64,000 nt of DNA from contig CAWIMQ010000002.1 in NCBI GenBank assembly GCA_963837265.1, forward strand, positions 551,535 to 615,534. The letters run 5' to 3'. Source of the DNA: DATBLE01 sp963837265. Its GTDB lineage: Bacteria > Actinomycetota > Thermoleophilia > Gaiellales > Gaiellaceae. The notes under the pieces were generated by a model. The model worked only from the letters and a program-made list of their open reading frames with translations. It ran no database searches and had not been told where the DNA came from. Shown here piece by piece: positions 38,792-47,002 of the stretch (position 1 is the first letter of the stretch; each line of letters begins with the position of its first letter). Made by a program: the position numbers and the translations under genes.

Positions 38792-41700
38792 CTAGCCGGA
38801 CGTTCCCGCCGCGAAATGTGCCTGCACCTGGGCTGACGCCAAGGAGGCCGGGTAGACGGCGACCTCGTCGAGACGGCCGCTCCAGCCGGACGCAGAGGCG
38901 AGACTGATCTGAACCGGCGTCGCGGCGTCGTCCACCGCGCCGGTGTGCACAGCGGAGCCCTGCTCGACGCCGTTCACGTACAGGCGGAGCACCGACCCGT
39001 CGTACGTGCCGACCAGGTGATAGGTCGCCCCGGTGGCGAGCGCAACCCCCGCCGCGGTCACGCCGTAGTAGCCGCCCCCGTCGCCGACGAAGAACCGGGC
39101 TCGCTGCACCCCACCGACGTTGTCGACCCGCAACCAGTACGAGCCGCCCTTCAACACCACCGTCCGAAACCCGCCCGGGCTCGCGGCAAGACCAGCCGCC
39201 CGTACCCATGCCTCCACGCTCACCGCGCCGGTCGGCGACAAGCTCACCGAATCGGGGACGAGCACCCGGTCGTCCAGGCCGTCGAGGGAGACCGACGTGT
39301 TTGCACCGGAGATGAGACCCGGCTGCCCCAGCGTCGGACCATTCTGGTACGTCCCGCTGTTCCCGTTCCCGCTCGCATCCACCGCCACCGGCCCCGACGC
39401 CTCACCCAGCCGCCAGAACGCAGTCGGGCTGTCCCCGAGGACGACCGTCGGGTAGTCGGGAGGCGGCGCACCCTCCGCGTAGTGCGCCTGTACCTGGGCC
39501 GCGCCCAGCATCTGACCGTAGACGGCGACCTCGTCGAGACGGCCGCTCCAGCCGGACGCAGAGGCGAGACTGATCTGAACCGGCGTCGCGGCGTCGTCCA
39601 CCGCGCCCGCATGCGTGGAGGAGCCCTCGTCCACCCCGTTCACGTAGATGTGGAGAGCCGATCCGTCGTAGGTGCCGACCAGGTGATACGTCGCCCCGGT
39701 CGTGAGCGCAACCCCCGTGGCGGTGACCCCGTAGTAGCTGCCGCCGTCCGCGATGAAGAAACGCGCGCGCTGGACGCCGCCGACGTTGTCCACCCGCAAC
39801 CAGTACGAGCCCCCCTTCAACACCACCGTCCGGAAGCCGCCCGAGCTCGAGGCAAGCCCGTTCGCCCGCACCCACCCCTCCACGCTCACCGCCCCGGTCG
39901 GCGACAAGCTCGGCGAATCAGCCACCAATATCCGATCGTCAACGCCGTTGAACGACGCCGCTGGATCGCCACCACCGATCAGACCGGAGGCCCCCAAGGT
40001 CACGCCGTTCTGGTACGTACCGTCGTTCCCGTTCACGCTCGAATCAGCCGCCGCCGACCCCGACGCCTCATCCAATCGCCAATAGGCGGCTGGGCCATCG
40101 CCGAGGACAACCGTCGGATAGTCGGGGGGCGGAGCCGCGACGGCGTAGTGCGTTTGTACTTGTATTGAGGTCAAGGCGGCGGGGTAGATGGCGGCTTCGT
40201 CGAGGTGACCGTTCCAGCCGGAGGCGGCGGCGAGACTGATCTGAAGCGGCGTAGTGGCGTCGTCGACCGCGCCCGCATGCGTGGCCGAACCCTCGTCCGC
40301 CCCGTTCACGTAGAGGTGGAGAGCCGATCCGTCGTAGGTGCCGACCAGGTGGTAGGTGCTGCCGGCGGCGAGCGCCACTCCCGTCGCCGTCACCCCGTAG
40401 TAGCTGCTCCCGTCGTGGACGAAGAAGCGCGCCCGCTGCACCCCGCCGACATTGTCGACCCGTAGCCAGTACGAGCCGCCCTTCAACACCACCGTCCGGA
40501 AGCCGCCCGGACTCGACGCGAAGCTCGATCCATTAACCCACGTCTCCACACTCACCGCACCGGTCGGGGAGAGGCTGACGGAGTCGGGCACGAGCACCCG
40601 ATCGTCGATCCCGTTGAACGACACCGAGGTGTCCCCGCCAGAAACCAGGCCGGGCCGCCCAAGTATCGGCCCGTTCTGGTACGTCCCCCCGTTCCCACCC
40701 CCACTCGAATCAGCCGCAGACAACCCACTCGCCTCATCCAACCGCCAATAGCCAACCGGCGAATACGGCCAGCACCGCCTGGTCGTAGCTGGCCGGAGCG
40801 TTGACGGTGATCGAGACGGTCGCCGGCGCACTGTCGTTCGTCCCGTCGTTGACCTTGTACGTGAACGAGTCCGCGCCACTGAAGCCGCCGGCCGGGGTGT
40901 AGGTGACCGACGCGGTGTCCGTGTTCGGGGTGCCGGGGGTGCAGGCGTTACCCGTGATCGAGCCGAGCGAGCCGTGGGCGGGGCCGGTCACGATCGAGAA
41001 GGTCAGCTCGCACGCCTCCTGGTCGGAGCCGTCGAGCGTGATCGGGAGAGCGACACCCTCGTCGGTGGCGACGTTCTTGGCGCAGCGGCTGGCGGATTCG
41101 GATCGGTCGACGTGCAGCTCGGGAACGTGAACGAGCCGATCCGGGTCTGCCAGTTCAGGCCGGTCGTCGCGTAGTACTCGTTCACGTACCAGAAGGTGCA
41201 GCCGTCCGGGGCGATGCTCATCGCGCTGTAGTCGCCCCAGCGCTCGCAGATGCCGCCGCAGCTACCCGACTGCGAGCCCCGCGTGACGCCCTGGAGCATC
41301 GTCGTCTCGCCCTGCGGCAGGGTGTTCAGCGGGTCGGTCGAGAGCCTGCCCGCGTAGCGGATGTCGGGGTTGAGCGTGGAGCTGGAGACGCTGTAGCCGA
41401 GCGCCATGTCCCCGTTCTGGTCGACGGCGAGGCTCCCCATCCAGCGGTACAGGCCGTCGTTCGCGACGTTGCCGTAGATCTGCTGCTGGACCGGCGTTGC
41501 CGCGACCGTGCCGCCGGTGACGTCGATCTGCGCCCACTGGATCCCGTCCGGCCCCGACCCCGGGGTCCGACAGTGTGGTTGACCCAAAGCGACTCGGTGC
41601 CGCCGATGTTGCGGTACTGGGCCTGCATCATCAGGCGGTCCGCCAGTGAGTCGAGGCTGTTCGCCGGGCTGGGAACGGTCGAGGTCGCTCCCGTGTACGG

Positions 41701-42783
41701 GGCCTGGCTGACGATCGTCGGTCCGGTGAACGTCGAGCCGCCGCCGGTGTAGTCGACGTGGAACTTGAACACCTCGAACGCGAAGATCGACTGGGACTCG
41801 CTGACGAAGAAGTTCGGCCGGCCGGCCGGCGGGGCGCTCCCGCGCAGGTTGCCGGGCAGCATGGTGAAGTACGTGGTCGTGCCCAGGTCGACGATCACCG
41901 AGTGGAGCGGGGCGCCCGACTCGAGATCGCTGCGGTTGAGCGCCCAACCGCGCACCTCCTCGTAGGAGGCCGACCCGCAACCCGCCGTCAGGCAGTCGAA
42001 CATGTTCGCCGACATGTAGAGCCCGTCCGGCCAGATCCCCATCTTCGGGTAGTCGGGGAGCCAGGGGTGGGACGCATCGTCCGCGCGGACGGGGTACAGC
42101 CACCAGCCGCCGCTCACCGGGTCGGACGTCTTCGAGACGGCGATGCACTCGTAGTAGGGCCCGTCCCTGATATTGGTCCAGGCGAAGTCGGCGACGATGA
42201 AGCGGTCGCCCAGCGGGTCGTAGACGACCGTCGGGTCTCCCCCGTTGCTCGTGTCGCAGGGCGTGCCGCTGCCCGCTGTCGACCAGAGCGAGTCGAATGT
42301 GAACGCCGCCTGCTGCGTGCCGGTCTTGCTGTAGATGCCGATCGAGGTGTTGACCGCCTCGACGAAGTTGTTCGGGCCGACGTCGCCGACGGGATCGGGC
42401 GGATGGCCCGCGCCCCAGCTGGCGAAGTCGAGGCCGTTGAAGCTGACGGTGGGACTCGGCATCGCCGTCAGGGGGGCTGCGATGGGCGGTGCCTTGACCG
42501 GCGCCGACTTCTCCGGGCCGGCCTCCGGCTCGGGAAGCTCGACGTCCCCGAGCGCGGTCGGGCCGATCTGCGGCAGGTTCCGGACGTCGCCCTGGAAGTG
42601 CTTCGGCACCACCCTGGGGCCGTGGGCGATCTTCACCTTCGGCGGCTTGTCGGCTCCCGCTCCCTTCCTGGCGGGCGAGCCGAGGCCGGCCGACGGGAGG
42701 GCCGCTAGCACGAGGACGCTCGCGGCGATCCCGGCGACGCCGAAGCGGATCGTCCGCCGCTCCCCCCCGGGGGCCCCCCTCAT
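38792..42783 (-). CDS. Giant secreted protein: N-terminal domain, cadherin-like domain, three LamG repeats (frameshifts)
   Basis: About 1325 residues read from ATG 42783. A signal peptide (residues 12-35) is followed by a large Cys-containing domain of about 500 residues with DPVGDVGPNNFVEAVNTS and MALGYSVSSSTLNPDIRYAG, resembling secreted propeller-like proteins. Then comes a cadherin/Big-like domain (ASVTYTPAGGFSGADSFTYK) and three LamG/concanavalin-like repeats of about 220 residues, each with YWRLDEASG, TVVLKGGSYWLRVDNVGG and TYHLVGTYDGSAL. Probably a cell-surface, sugar-binding protein. Frame breaks near 41570, 41085 and 40755 divide it. A -10 box TAGAGT lies six bases before the start. 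Confidence 0.78.
38800..40770 (-). repeat. Three tandem LamG-coding repeats of about 660 bp
   Basis: Matching landmarks recur every 661-663 bases (for example the region at 39270, 39933 and 40594). Long stretches are identical at DNA level, such as the codons for VLKGGSYWLRVDNVGGVQ. The copies are recent enough to cause recombination or assembly collapse. Confidence 0.9.
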
Positions 42784-42789
42784 GGGCGC

Positions 42790-42795
42790 ACTCTA
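42790..42795 (-). promoter_or_regulatory. -10 box TAGAGT, six bases before the LamG protein start
   Basis: On the minus strand TAGAGT-GCGCCC-ATG. It matches the leaderless spacing seen at other genes of this window. Confidence 0.45.
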
Positions 42796-42834
42796 CGCCT
42801 CCGGGTGCCCGGTTGGAAAGGGGCTCGCAAAGGG

Positions 42835-43239
42835 TCAGGCGAGCGCGTGATCGAGCTCGAGCCCCGCGGGCCGAAGCGCACGGCGAACGCGCCGATCGAA
42901 CGACCCCACGGTCGACTCGTGGGCCCGGGCTGTTGCCATCGCGAAGCCGTCGGCCAGGCTGACGGCGAGCGTGCGAAAGCGGGCGGCGTCGCGCGCGATC
43001 GCGGGCGTCGGCGCGACCAGCCTGACTCCGAGGTCGGCGATCGCCTCGATCGCCGTGCGCAGCGTCCGCTCGTCCTCCGCCGGCCTGACCAGCGTCTCCG
43101 CGTAGGTGACGAGCGAGAGCAGGAGCGTGACGTCCCGCTCGATCAGCGAGCGAAGGCCCCCGGCGGCCAGCTGGTGGTGAGGGTCGCGACGATCGAGGGC
43201 GGCGATCACGACATCCGTGTCGAGCGTGCAGGCGCTCAC
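42835..43239 (-). CDS. vapC: PIN-domain toxin, VapC type
   Basis: A 134-residue PIN ribonuclease. The acidic active-site residues are visible: TLDTDVVIAAL (first Asp), VTYAETLVRP (Glu), LADGFAMATA (Asp) and STVGSFDRRV (last Asp). VapC toxins cleave RNA and are neutralised by the cognate antitoxin. It overlaps the antitoxin gene by four bases, the usual antitoxin-toxin order. Confidence 0.9.
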   Translation of the reverse strand: MSACTLDTDVVIAALDRRDPHHQLAAGGLRSLIERDVTLLLSLVTYAETLVRPAEDERTLRTAIEAIADLGVRLVAPTPAIARDAARFRTLAVSLADGFAMATARAHESTVGSFDRRVRRALRPAGLELDHALA

Positions 43240-43454
43240 GCGCGCTCGCCGGCCCGTAGACGCTCCAGGTAGTCGGGCTCGTAGAGGCCGTCGAAGACAC
43301 CGAACGCGTCATCCAGGTCGCGCTTCGCACGGCGCACCACGATCCGGTCCGGCCCCTCGGCCTCGACCACGACCTCGTCGCCCGCCTTGAGACGCGCCCG
43401 CTCGAGGCTCTCCACAGGGATCGTGATCTGGTTCTTGGAGGAGATCCGGGCCAT
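43236..43454 (-). CDS. vapB: AbrB/MazE-fold antitoxin of the PIN toxin
   Basis: A 72-residue protein with an N-terminal SpoVT/AbrB swapped-hairpin DNA-binding domain (ISSKNQITIPVESLERARL, GDEVVVEAEG, DRIVVRRA) and a C-terminal tail (FGVFDGLYEPDYLERLRAG) expected to wrap the toxin. ATG 43454 lies six bases after a -10 box embedded in a perfect inverted repeat, which fits autoregulation. Confidence 0.9.
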   Translation of the reverse strand: MARISSKNQITIPVESLERARLKAGDEVVVEAEGPDRIVVRRAKRDLDDAFGVFDGLYEPDYLERLRAGERA

Positions 43455-43455
43455 T

Positions 43456-43475
43456 CCTTTACTTTAGCGTAAAGG
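43456..43475. promoter_or_regulatory. Antitoxin operator: CCTTTAC-N6-GTAAAGG over the promoter
   Basis: Perfect 7-base inverted repeat directly upstream of the antitoxin ATG. On the minus strand the -10 box TAAAGT (43461-43466) lies inside it, six bases from the start codon, so the bound toxin-antitoxin complex would block the polymerase. Confidence 0.75.
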
Positions 43476-43559
43476 AGAGAGGGGCCGGAACGGGAGCGGA
43501 AAAGGTTGGACACTCGACCGTGGCTCGCTGGCCGGCCGGGCGTAGTCTCCGCTGACGGG

Positions 43560-44676
43560 ATGCCCGAGTCGATCGTTATCGGCGCCGCGCTCGCCCACCG
43601 CGCCGGCTACGGCGGACACGCCTGGGCGCTGCTCCAGTACGTCCTCGGCTTCCGCGAGCTGGGCTTCGACGTCACCGTCGTCGATCGCCTCGAGCCTGGG
43701 ATGGGCGACGACGACCAGGCGGCGCTCGCTCACATCGACGGCCTGCTCGCCGCCGACGGGATCCCGTACTGCGTGCTCGGCGCGGACGGCCGCTCGCTCG
43801 CCGGGCTCACGCGCGCGGAGGCACTCGCCCGGGCGGCAGACGCGCGCTTCCTGCTCAACGTGATGGGCTTCGCTCGCAACCCAGAGCTGCTCGCCGCCGC
43901 CCGCCGGCGCGTGTTCCTCGACATCGACCCCGGCTTCGGGCAGGTCTGGCGGGAGCTCGGGCTCGCCGACGTGCTCGAGGGCCACGACGACTTCGTCACC
44001 GTCGGACGCAACGTCGGTCGGGAGGGCTGTGGCGTTCCCACCTGCGGTCTACGCTGGCTGACCATCCCCCACCCGGTCGTGCTCGAGCGCTGTCCCGTTG
44101 TCCGGGGAGGACACGACTTCACCAGTGTCGGAAGCTGGCGCGGGCCCTACGACGCGGTCGACTACCGGGGCCGGAGGCTGGGCCTGCGCGCGCACGAGTA
44201 CCGCAGGCTGGTCGCGCTTCCCCGGCGTGTCGAGGCGACCTTCCGGGTCGCGCTCGAGATCGATCCGGCCGACGAAGCCGACCGGAGGCTGCTCGAGGAC
44301 AACGGCTGGCAGCTCCTCGACCCCCGGGTGGTGGCGGCGGATCAAGCCGCGTACCTGCGTTTCGTGCAAGGCTCGCGCGCCGAATTCACGGTCGCGAAGG
44401 GGATCTACGTCGAGCTCGGGACCGGCTGGCTCGGCGACCGCACCGCCTGCTACCTGGCGAGCGGCAAGCCCTGCCCTCGTCCAGGACACGGGGCTCGCCG
44501 GCCACTACCCCCTGGGCGAGGGGCTGGTCGCCTTCTCGAGCCTCGACGAGGCGATCGAGGGCGTGCGCCGAATCGAGACCGCGTATGACGACCACGCCCG
44601 CGCAGCGCGCCGGCTCGCCGAGGAGGAGCTCGACGCGCGCCGCGTCCTGGGACGGCTGGTCGAGGAGCTGGGGTAG
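43560..44676 (+). CDS. GT-B-like glycosyltransferase, paralogue 1 of the second locus (one frameshift)
   Basis: About 371 residues when an extra T near 44473 is dropped. The N-terminal half has GYGGHAWALLQYVLGFRELGF and RRVFLDIDPGFGQVWRELGL; the C-terminal half has the family core SRAEFTVAKGIYVELG, GWLGDRTACYLASGKP and ALVQDTGL, then a helical end. It resembles GT-B enzymes, but no standard family name is certain. Relatives are the genes at 45891, 47003 and the first part of 17692. ATG 43560 is chosen because it starts the conserved segment. Confidence 0.78.
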
Positions 44677-44680
44677 CCGC

Positions 44681-45241
44681 TTGGAACAGGCTCCGGCGAC
44701 GGCGATCAGACGCCTGAACTGGGGATGCGGCAACGACCCGCGGCCCGGCTGGATCAACTCGGACACGAAGGACGAGCCGGGCGTCGACCTCGTCTGCGAC
44801 GTCCGCGACGGGCTCCCGCTCGAGACGGGGTCGATCGACTACGCCGTCAGCATCCACGCGCTCCCCGAGGTCCCGTACGACGATCTCGTCCCGGTCCTCA
44901 GCGAGCTCCGGCGCGTGCTCAAGCCCCGCGGCGTGCTCCGGCTCGCGCTCCCCGACCTCGAGCGGGCGATCGACGCATACCGCCGGGGCGAACGCAGCTA
45001 CTTCCTGATCCCCGACGACGAGTGGCGCGACCTCGGCAGCAAGCTCGTCGTGCAGCTCGTCTGGTACGGCTACTCGCGGACGTTCTTCGTGCGCGGGTTC
45101 GTCGAGGAGCTGCTCGGCAAGGCAGGCTTCGAGGGGATCGTGCGCGTCGGTTACCGCGAGACGACCACCCCGTACCCGGAGATCGTCGACCTCGACAACC
45201 GCGAGCGCGAGAGCATCTTCGTCGAGGCGCGGAAGCCGTGA
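44681..45241 (+). CDS. SAM-dependent methyltransferase
   Basis: Class-I methyltransferase of 186 residues. RLNWGCGNDPRPGWINSD is motif I, VDLVCDVRDGLPLETGSIDY covers the acidic loop, and LSELRRVLKPRGVLRLALPD is the post-motif region. This type often acts on sugars in glycan loci. TTG 44681 is five bases after the previous stop; GAGGAGCTG upstream may serve as a ribosome site. Confidence 0.83.
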   Translation: MEQAPATAIRRLNWGCGNDPRPGWINSDTKDEPGVDLVCDVRDGLPLETGSIDYAVSIHALPEVPYDDLVPVLSELRRVLKPRGVLRLALPDLERAIDAYRRGERSYFLIPDDEWRDLGSKLVVQLVWYGYSRTFFVRGFVEELLGKAGFEGIVRVGYRETTTPYPEIVDLDNRERESIFVEARKP

Positions 45242-45272
45242 GCCGGACCGCCTGCCGCCGCGGGCGAGTTAG

Positions 45273-45294
45273 TACACATCGGATGGTGTATAGT
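45273..45294 (+). promoter_or_regulatory. Promoter and imperfect dyad before the second toxin-antitoxin pair
   Basis: TACACATC and GATGGTGTA form an imperfect inverted repeat; TATAGT (45289-45294) is a good -10 box seven bases before ATG 45302. The antitoxin message is therefore probably leaderless and autoregulated. Confidence 0.55.
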
Positions 45295-45301
45295 CATGTG
45301 T

Positions 45302-45499
45302 ATGCGAACGAACATCGTCATCGACGACGATGTCATGCGCGAGGCGCAACGGCTGATCGGCACGCGGACGAAGCGGGAGACCGTCGACGTCGCTCTGCGT
45401 GAGCTGGTCGCGCGCCACCGGCGACTCGGCATCCTCGACCTGCGTGGCCGCGTCCACTGGGAGGGAGATCTCGCCGAGAGCCGCCACGGCCGGCCGTGA
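45302..45499 (+). CDS. vapB: VapB-type antitoxin (DUF2191-like)
   Basis: A 65-residue protein. RTNIVIDDDVMREAQRLIG is the ribbon-helix-helix part and TRTKRETVDVALRELVARHR the helical region typical of this antitoxin group; the tail HWEGDLAESRH should bind the toxin. ATG 45302 is preferred to ATG 45296. Its end overlaps the toxin gene by four bases. Confidence 0.88.
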   Translation: MRTNIVIDDDVMREAQRLIGTRTKRETVDVALRELVARHRRLGILDLRGRVHWEGDLAESRHGRP

Positions 45500-45894
45500 T
45501 CGTCGTCGACACGAGCGTCTGGGTGGACGTGCTCAACGACGTCCCTTCGCCCCGGGCCCGCCGGTGCGTGACGCTGATCGAGGCGGGCGAGCCGATCGCG
45601 CTGACCGACGTGATCCTCACCGAGATCCTCCAGGGCCTCCGCTCCGACCGAGAGGCGCGCGCGGTCGAGCGACACCTGCGTGCCTTCCCGATCCTCCGTC
45701 TCGAGGGCCTCGAGGACTTCGTGCTGGCCGCGTCCCTCTACCGTCGGGCCCGGCGCACCGGGGTGACGATCCGAAAGACGCTCGACTGCCTGATCGCCGC
45801 GCCCTGCGTCCGTACCCGCGCCCCGCTGCTGCACGCGGATGATGACTTCGACCGCCTCGCCTCCTGCACGCCGCTGCGAATCTGGACCGAATGA
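45496..45894 (+). CDS. vapC: PIN-domain toxin, VapC type, coupled to a glycosyltransferase gene
   Basis: A 132-residue PIN ribonuclease with IVVDTSVWVDVL (Asp), DVILTEILQGLR (Glu), IRKTLDCLIAAP (Asp) and LLHADDDFDRLA (Asp). It starts with the antitoxin stop overlap. Its own stop overlaps the ATG of the next glycosyltransferase as ATGA, so the toxin and the glycan gene are translationally coupled, which is unusual for a mobile toxin-antitoxin pair. Confidence 0.9.
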   Translation: MIVVDTSVWVDVLNDVPSPRARRCVTLIEAGEPIALTDVILTEILQGLRSDREARAVERHLRAFPILRLEGLEDFVLAASLYRRARRTGVTIRKTLDCLIAAPCVRTRAPLLHADDDFDRLASCTPLRIWTE

Positions 45895-46934
45895 TCTCTG
45901 TCGCAGTTGCGGGAGCGCTCGCGGGCAAGCGCGGAAACGGAGGTGAGGCGTGGGTGCGGCTCAGCTACGCGCTCGGGTTACGCCGGCTCGGCTGCGACGT
46001 CCGTCTCGTCGAGGAGGCTCCGAACGCGACGCCGCGGGACGTCGAGTACGCCCGCGGGGTCGCCGGCCGCTTCGGGCTCGAATACGAGCTCGCGGGCGAG
46101 ACGCAGGAAGACGGCGACCTGCTCGTCAACATCAGCGGCAACGTCCGGTCGGCCGACGTGCGGCGCCGCTTCCGGCGAACGGCGTTCGTCGACATCGACC
46201 CCGGCTTCACGCAGCTCTGGCACGCGCGGGGAATCGAGCAGATCCCCACGCACGACGTCTACTTCACGATCGGAGCGAACATCGGCCATCCGGCGTGCCC
46301 GATCACGACGGGCGGGATCGACTGGCGCCCGACCAGGCCGCCGGTCGTGCTCGGCGAGTGGCCGGTCGCCGAGGGCGGCTTCGACCGCTTCACCACGGTC
46401 GCGACCTGGCGGAGCCCGTACGGACCGGTCGAGCCCTACGGGCTGAAGCACCACCAGTGGCGGAGATTCCTCCGGCTGCCCGGGCTGAGCGGGCTGCCTT
46501 TCGAAGCGGCGCTGCGGATCGACCCGGCCGACGCTGCCGACCGGACCGCCCTCCTGGCCGAGGGCTGGCGGCTGGTCGACCCCTGCACGGTCGCCGATCC
46601 CGACAGCTTCCGCACCTACGTGGGAACCTCCGGCGCCGAGTTCTCCGTCGCGCAGGGGATCTACGTCGAGACGCGGAGCGGCTGGTTCAGCGATCGCAGC
46701 GTCCGTTACCTCGCGTCGGGCCGCCCCGTGCTGGTGCAGGACACCGGCTTCGCCCGGACCCTCCCGGCCGGTGAGGGGCTCGTTGCCTTTCGGCGGCCGG
46801 CGGAAGCGGTCGAGGGCGCCCGCGCGATCGCCGGCGACTACGAGCGCCACGCAACCGCCGCGCGCGCGGTCGCCGAGCAGTACTTCGACTCCGACACCGT
46901 CCTCGCGAAGCTGCTCGAGGACGCGCTCGCGTAG
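45891..46934 (+). CDS. GT-B-like glycosyltransferase, paralogue 2
   Basis: A 347-residue intact member of the same family: GGEAWVRLSYALGLRRLGCD, RRTAFVDIDPGFTQLWHARG, TVATWRSPYGPVEPYG, GAEFSVAQGIYVETRSGW, DRSVRYLASGRPVLVQDTGF and GEGLVAF. No frame breaks. It is translated from the toxin overlap. Probably transfers a sugar to the same product as its paralogues. Confidence 0.82.
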   Translation: MISVAVAGALAGKRGNGGEAWVRLSYALGLRRLGCDVRLVEEAPNATPRDVEYARGVAGRFGLEYELAGETQEDGDLLVNISGNVRSADVRRRFRRTAFVDIDPGFTQLWHARGIEQIPTHDVYFTIGANIGHPACPITTGGIDWRPTRPPVVLGEWPVAEGGFDRFTTVATWRSPYGPVEPYGLKHHQWRRFLRLPGLSGLPFEAALRIDPADAADRTALLAEGWRLVDPCTVADPDSFRTYVGTSGAEFSVAQGIYVETRSGWFSDRSVRYLASGRPVLVQDTGFARTLPAGEGLVAFRRPAEAVEGARAIAGDYERHATAARAVAEQYFDSDTVLAKLLEDALA

Positions 46935-46990
46935 CCGCGGGCCGCCCCGGTCGAACCGCTCGACCGCGTGACCTTGCGAGGTGCCGAACC

Positions 46991-46996
46991 TAGACT
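46991..46996 (+). promoter_or_regulatory. -10 box TAGACT, six bases before the GT/kinase fusion start
   Basis: TAGACT-TCCGGG-GTG at 47003. Identical hexamer and spacing to the sigma-factor promoter at 51046-51051. TGACCT at 46969-46974 is a weak -35 candidate with 16 bases between. Confidence 0.5.
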
Positions 46997-47002
46997 TCCG
47001 GG

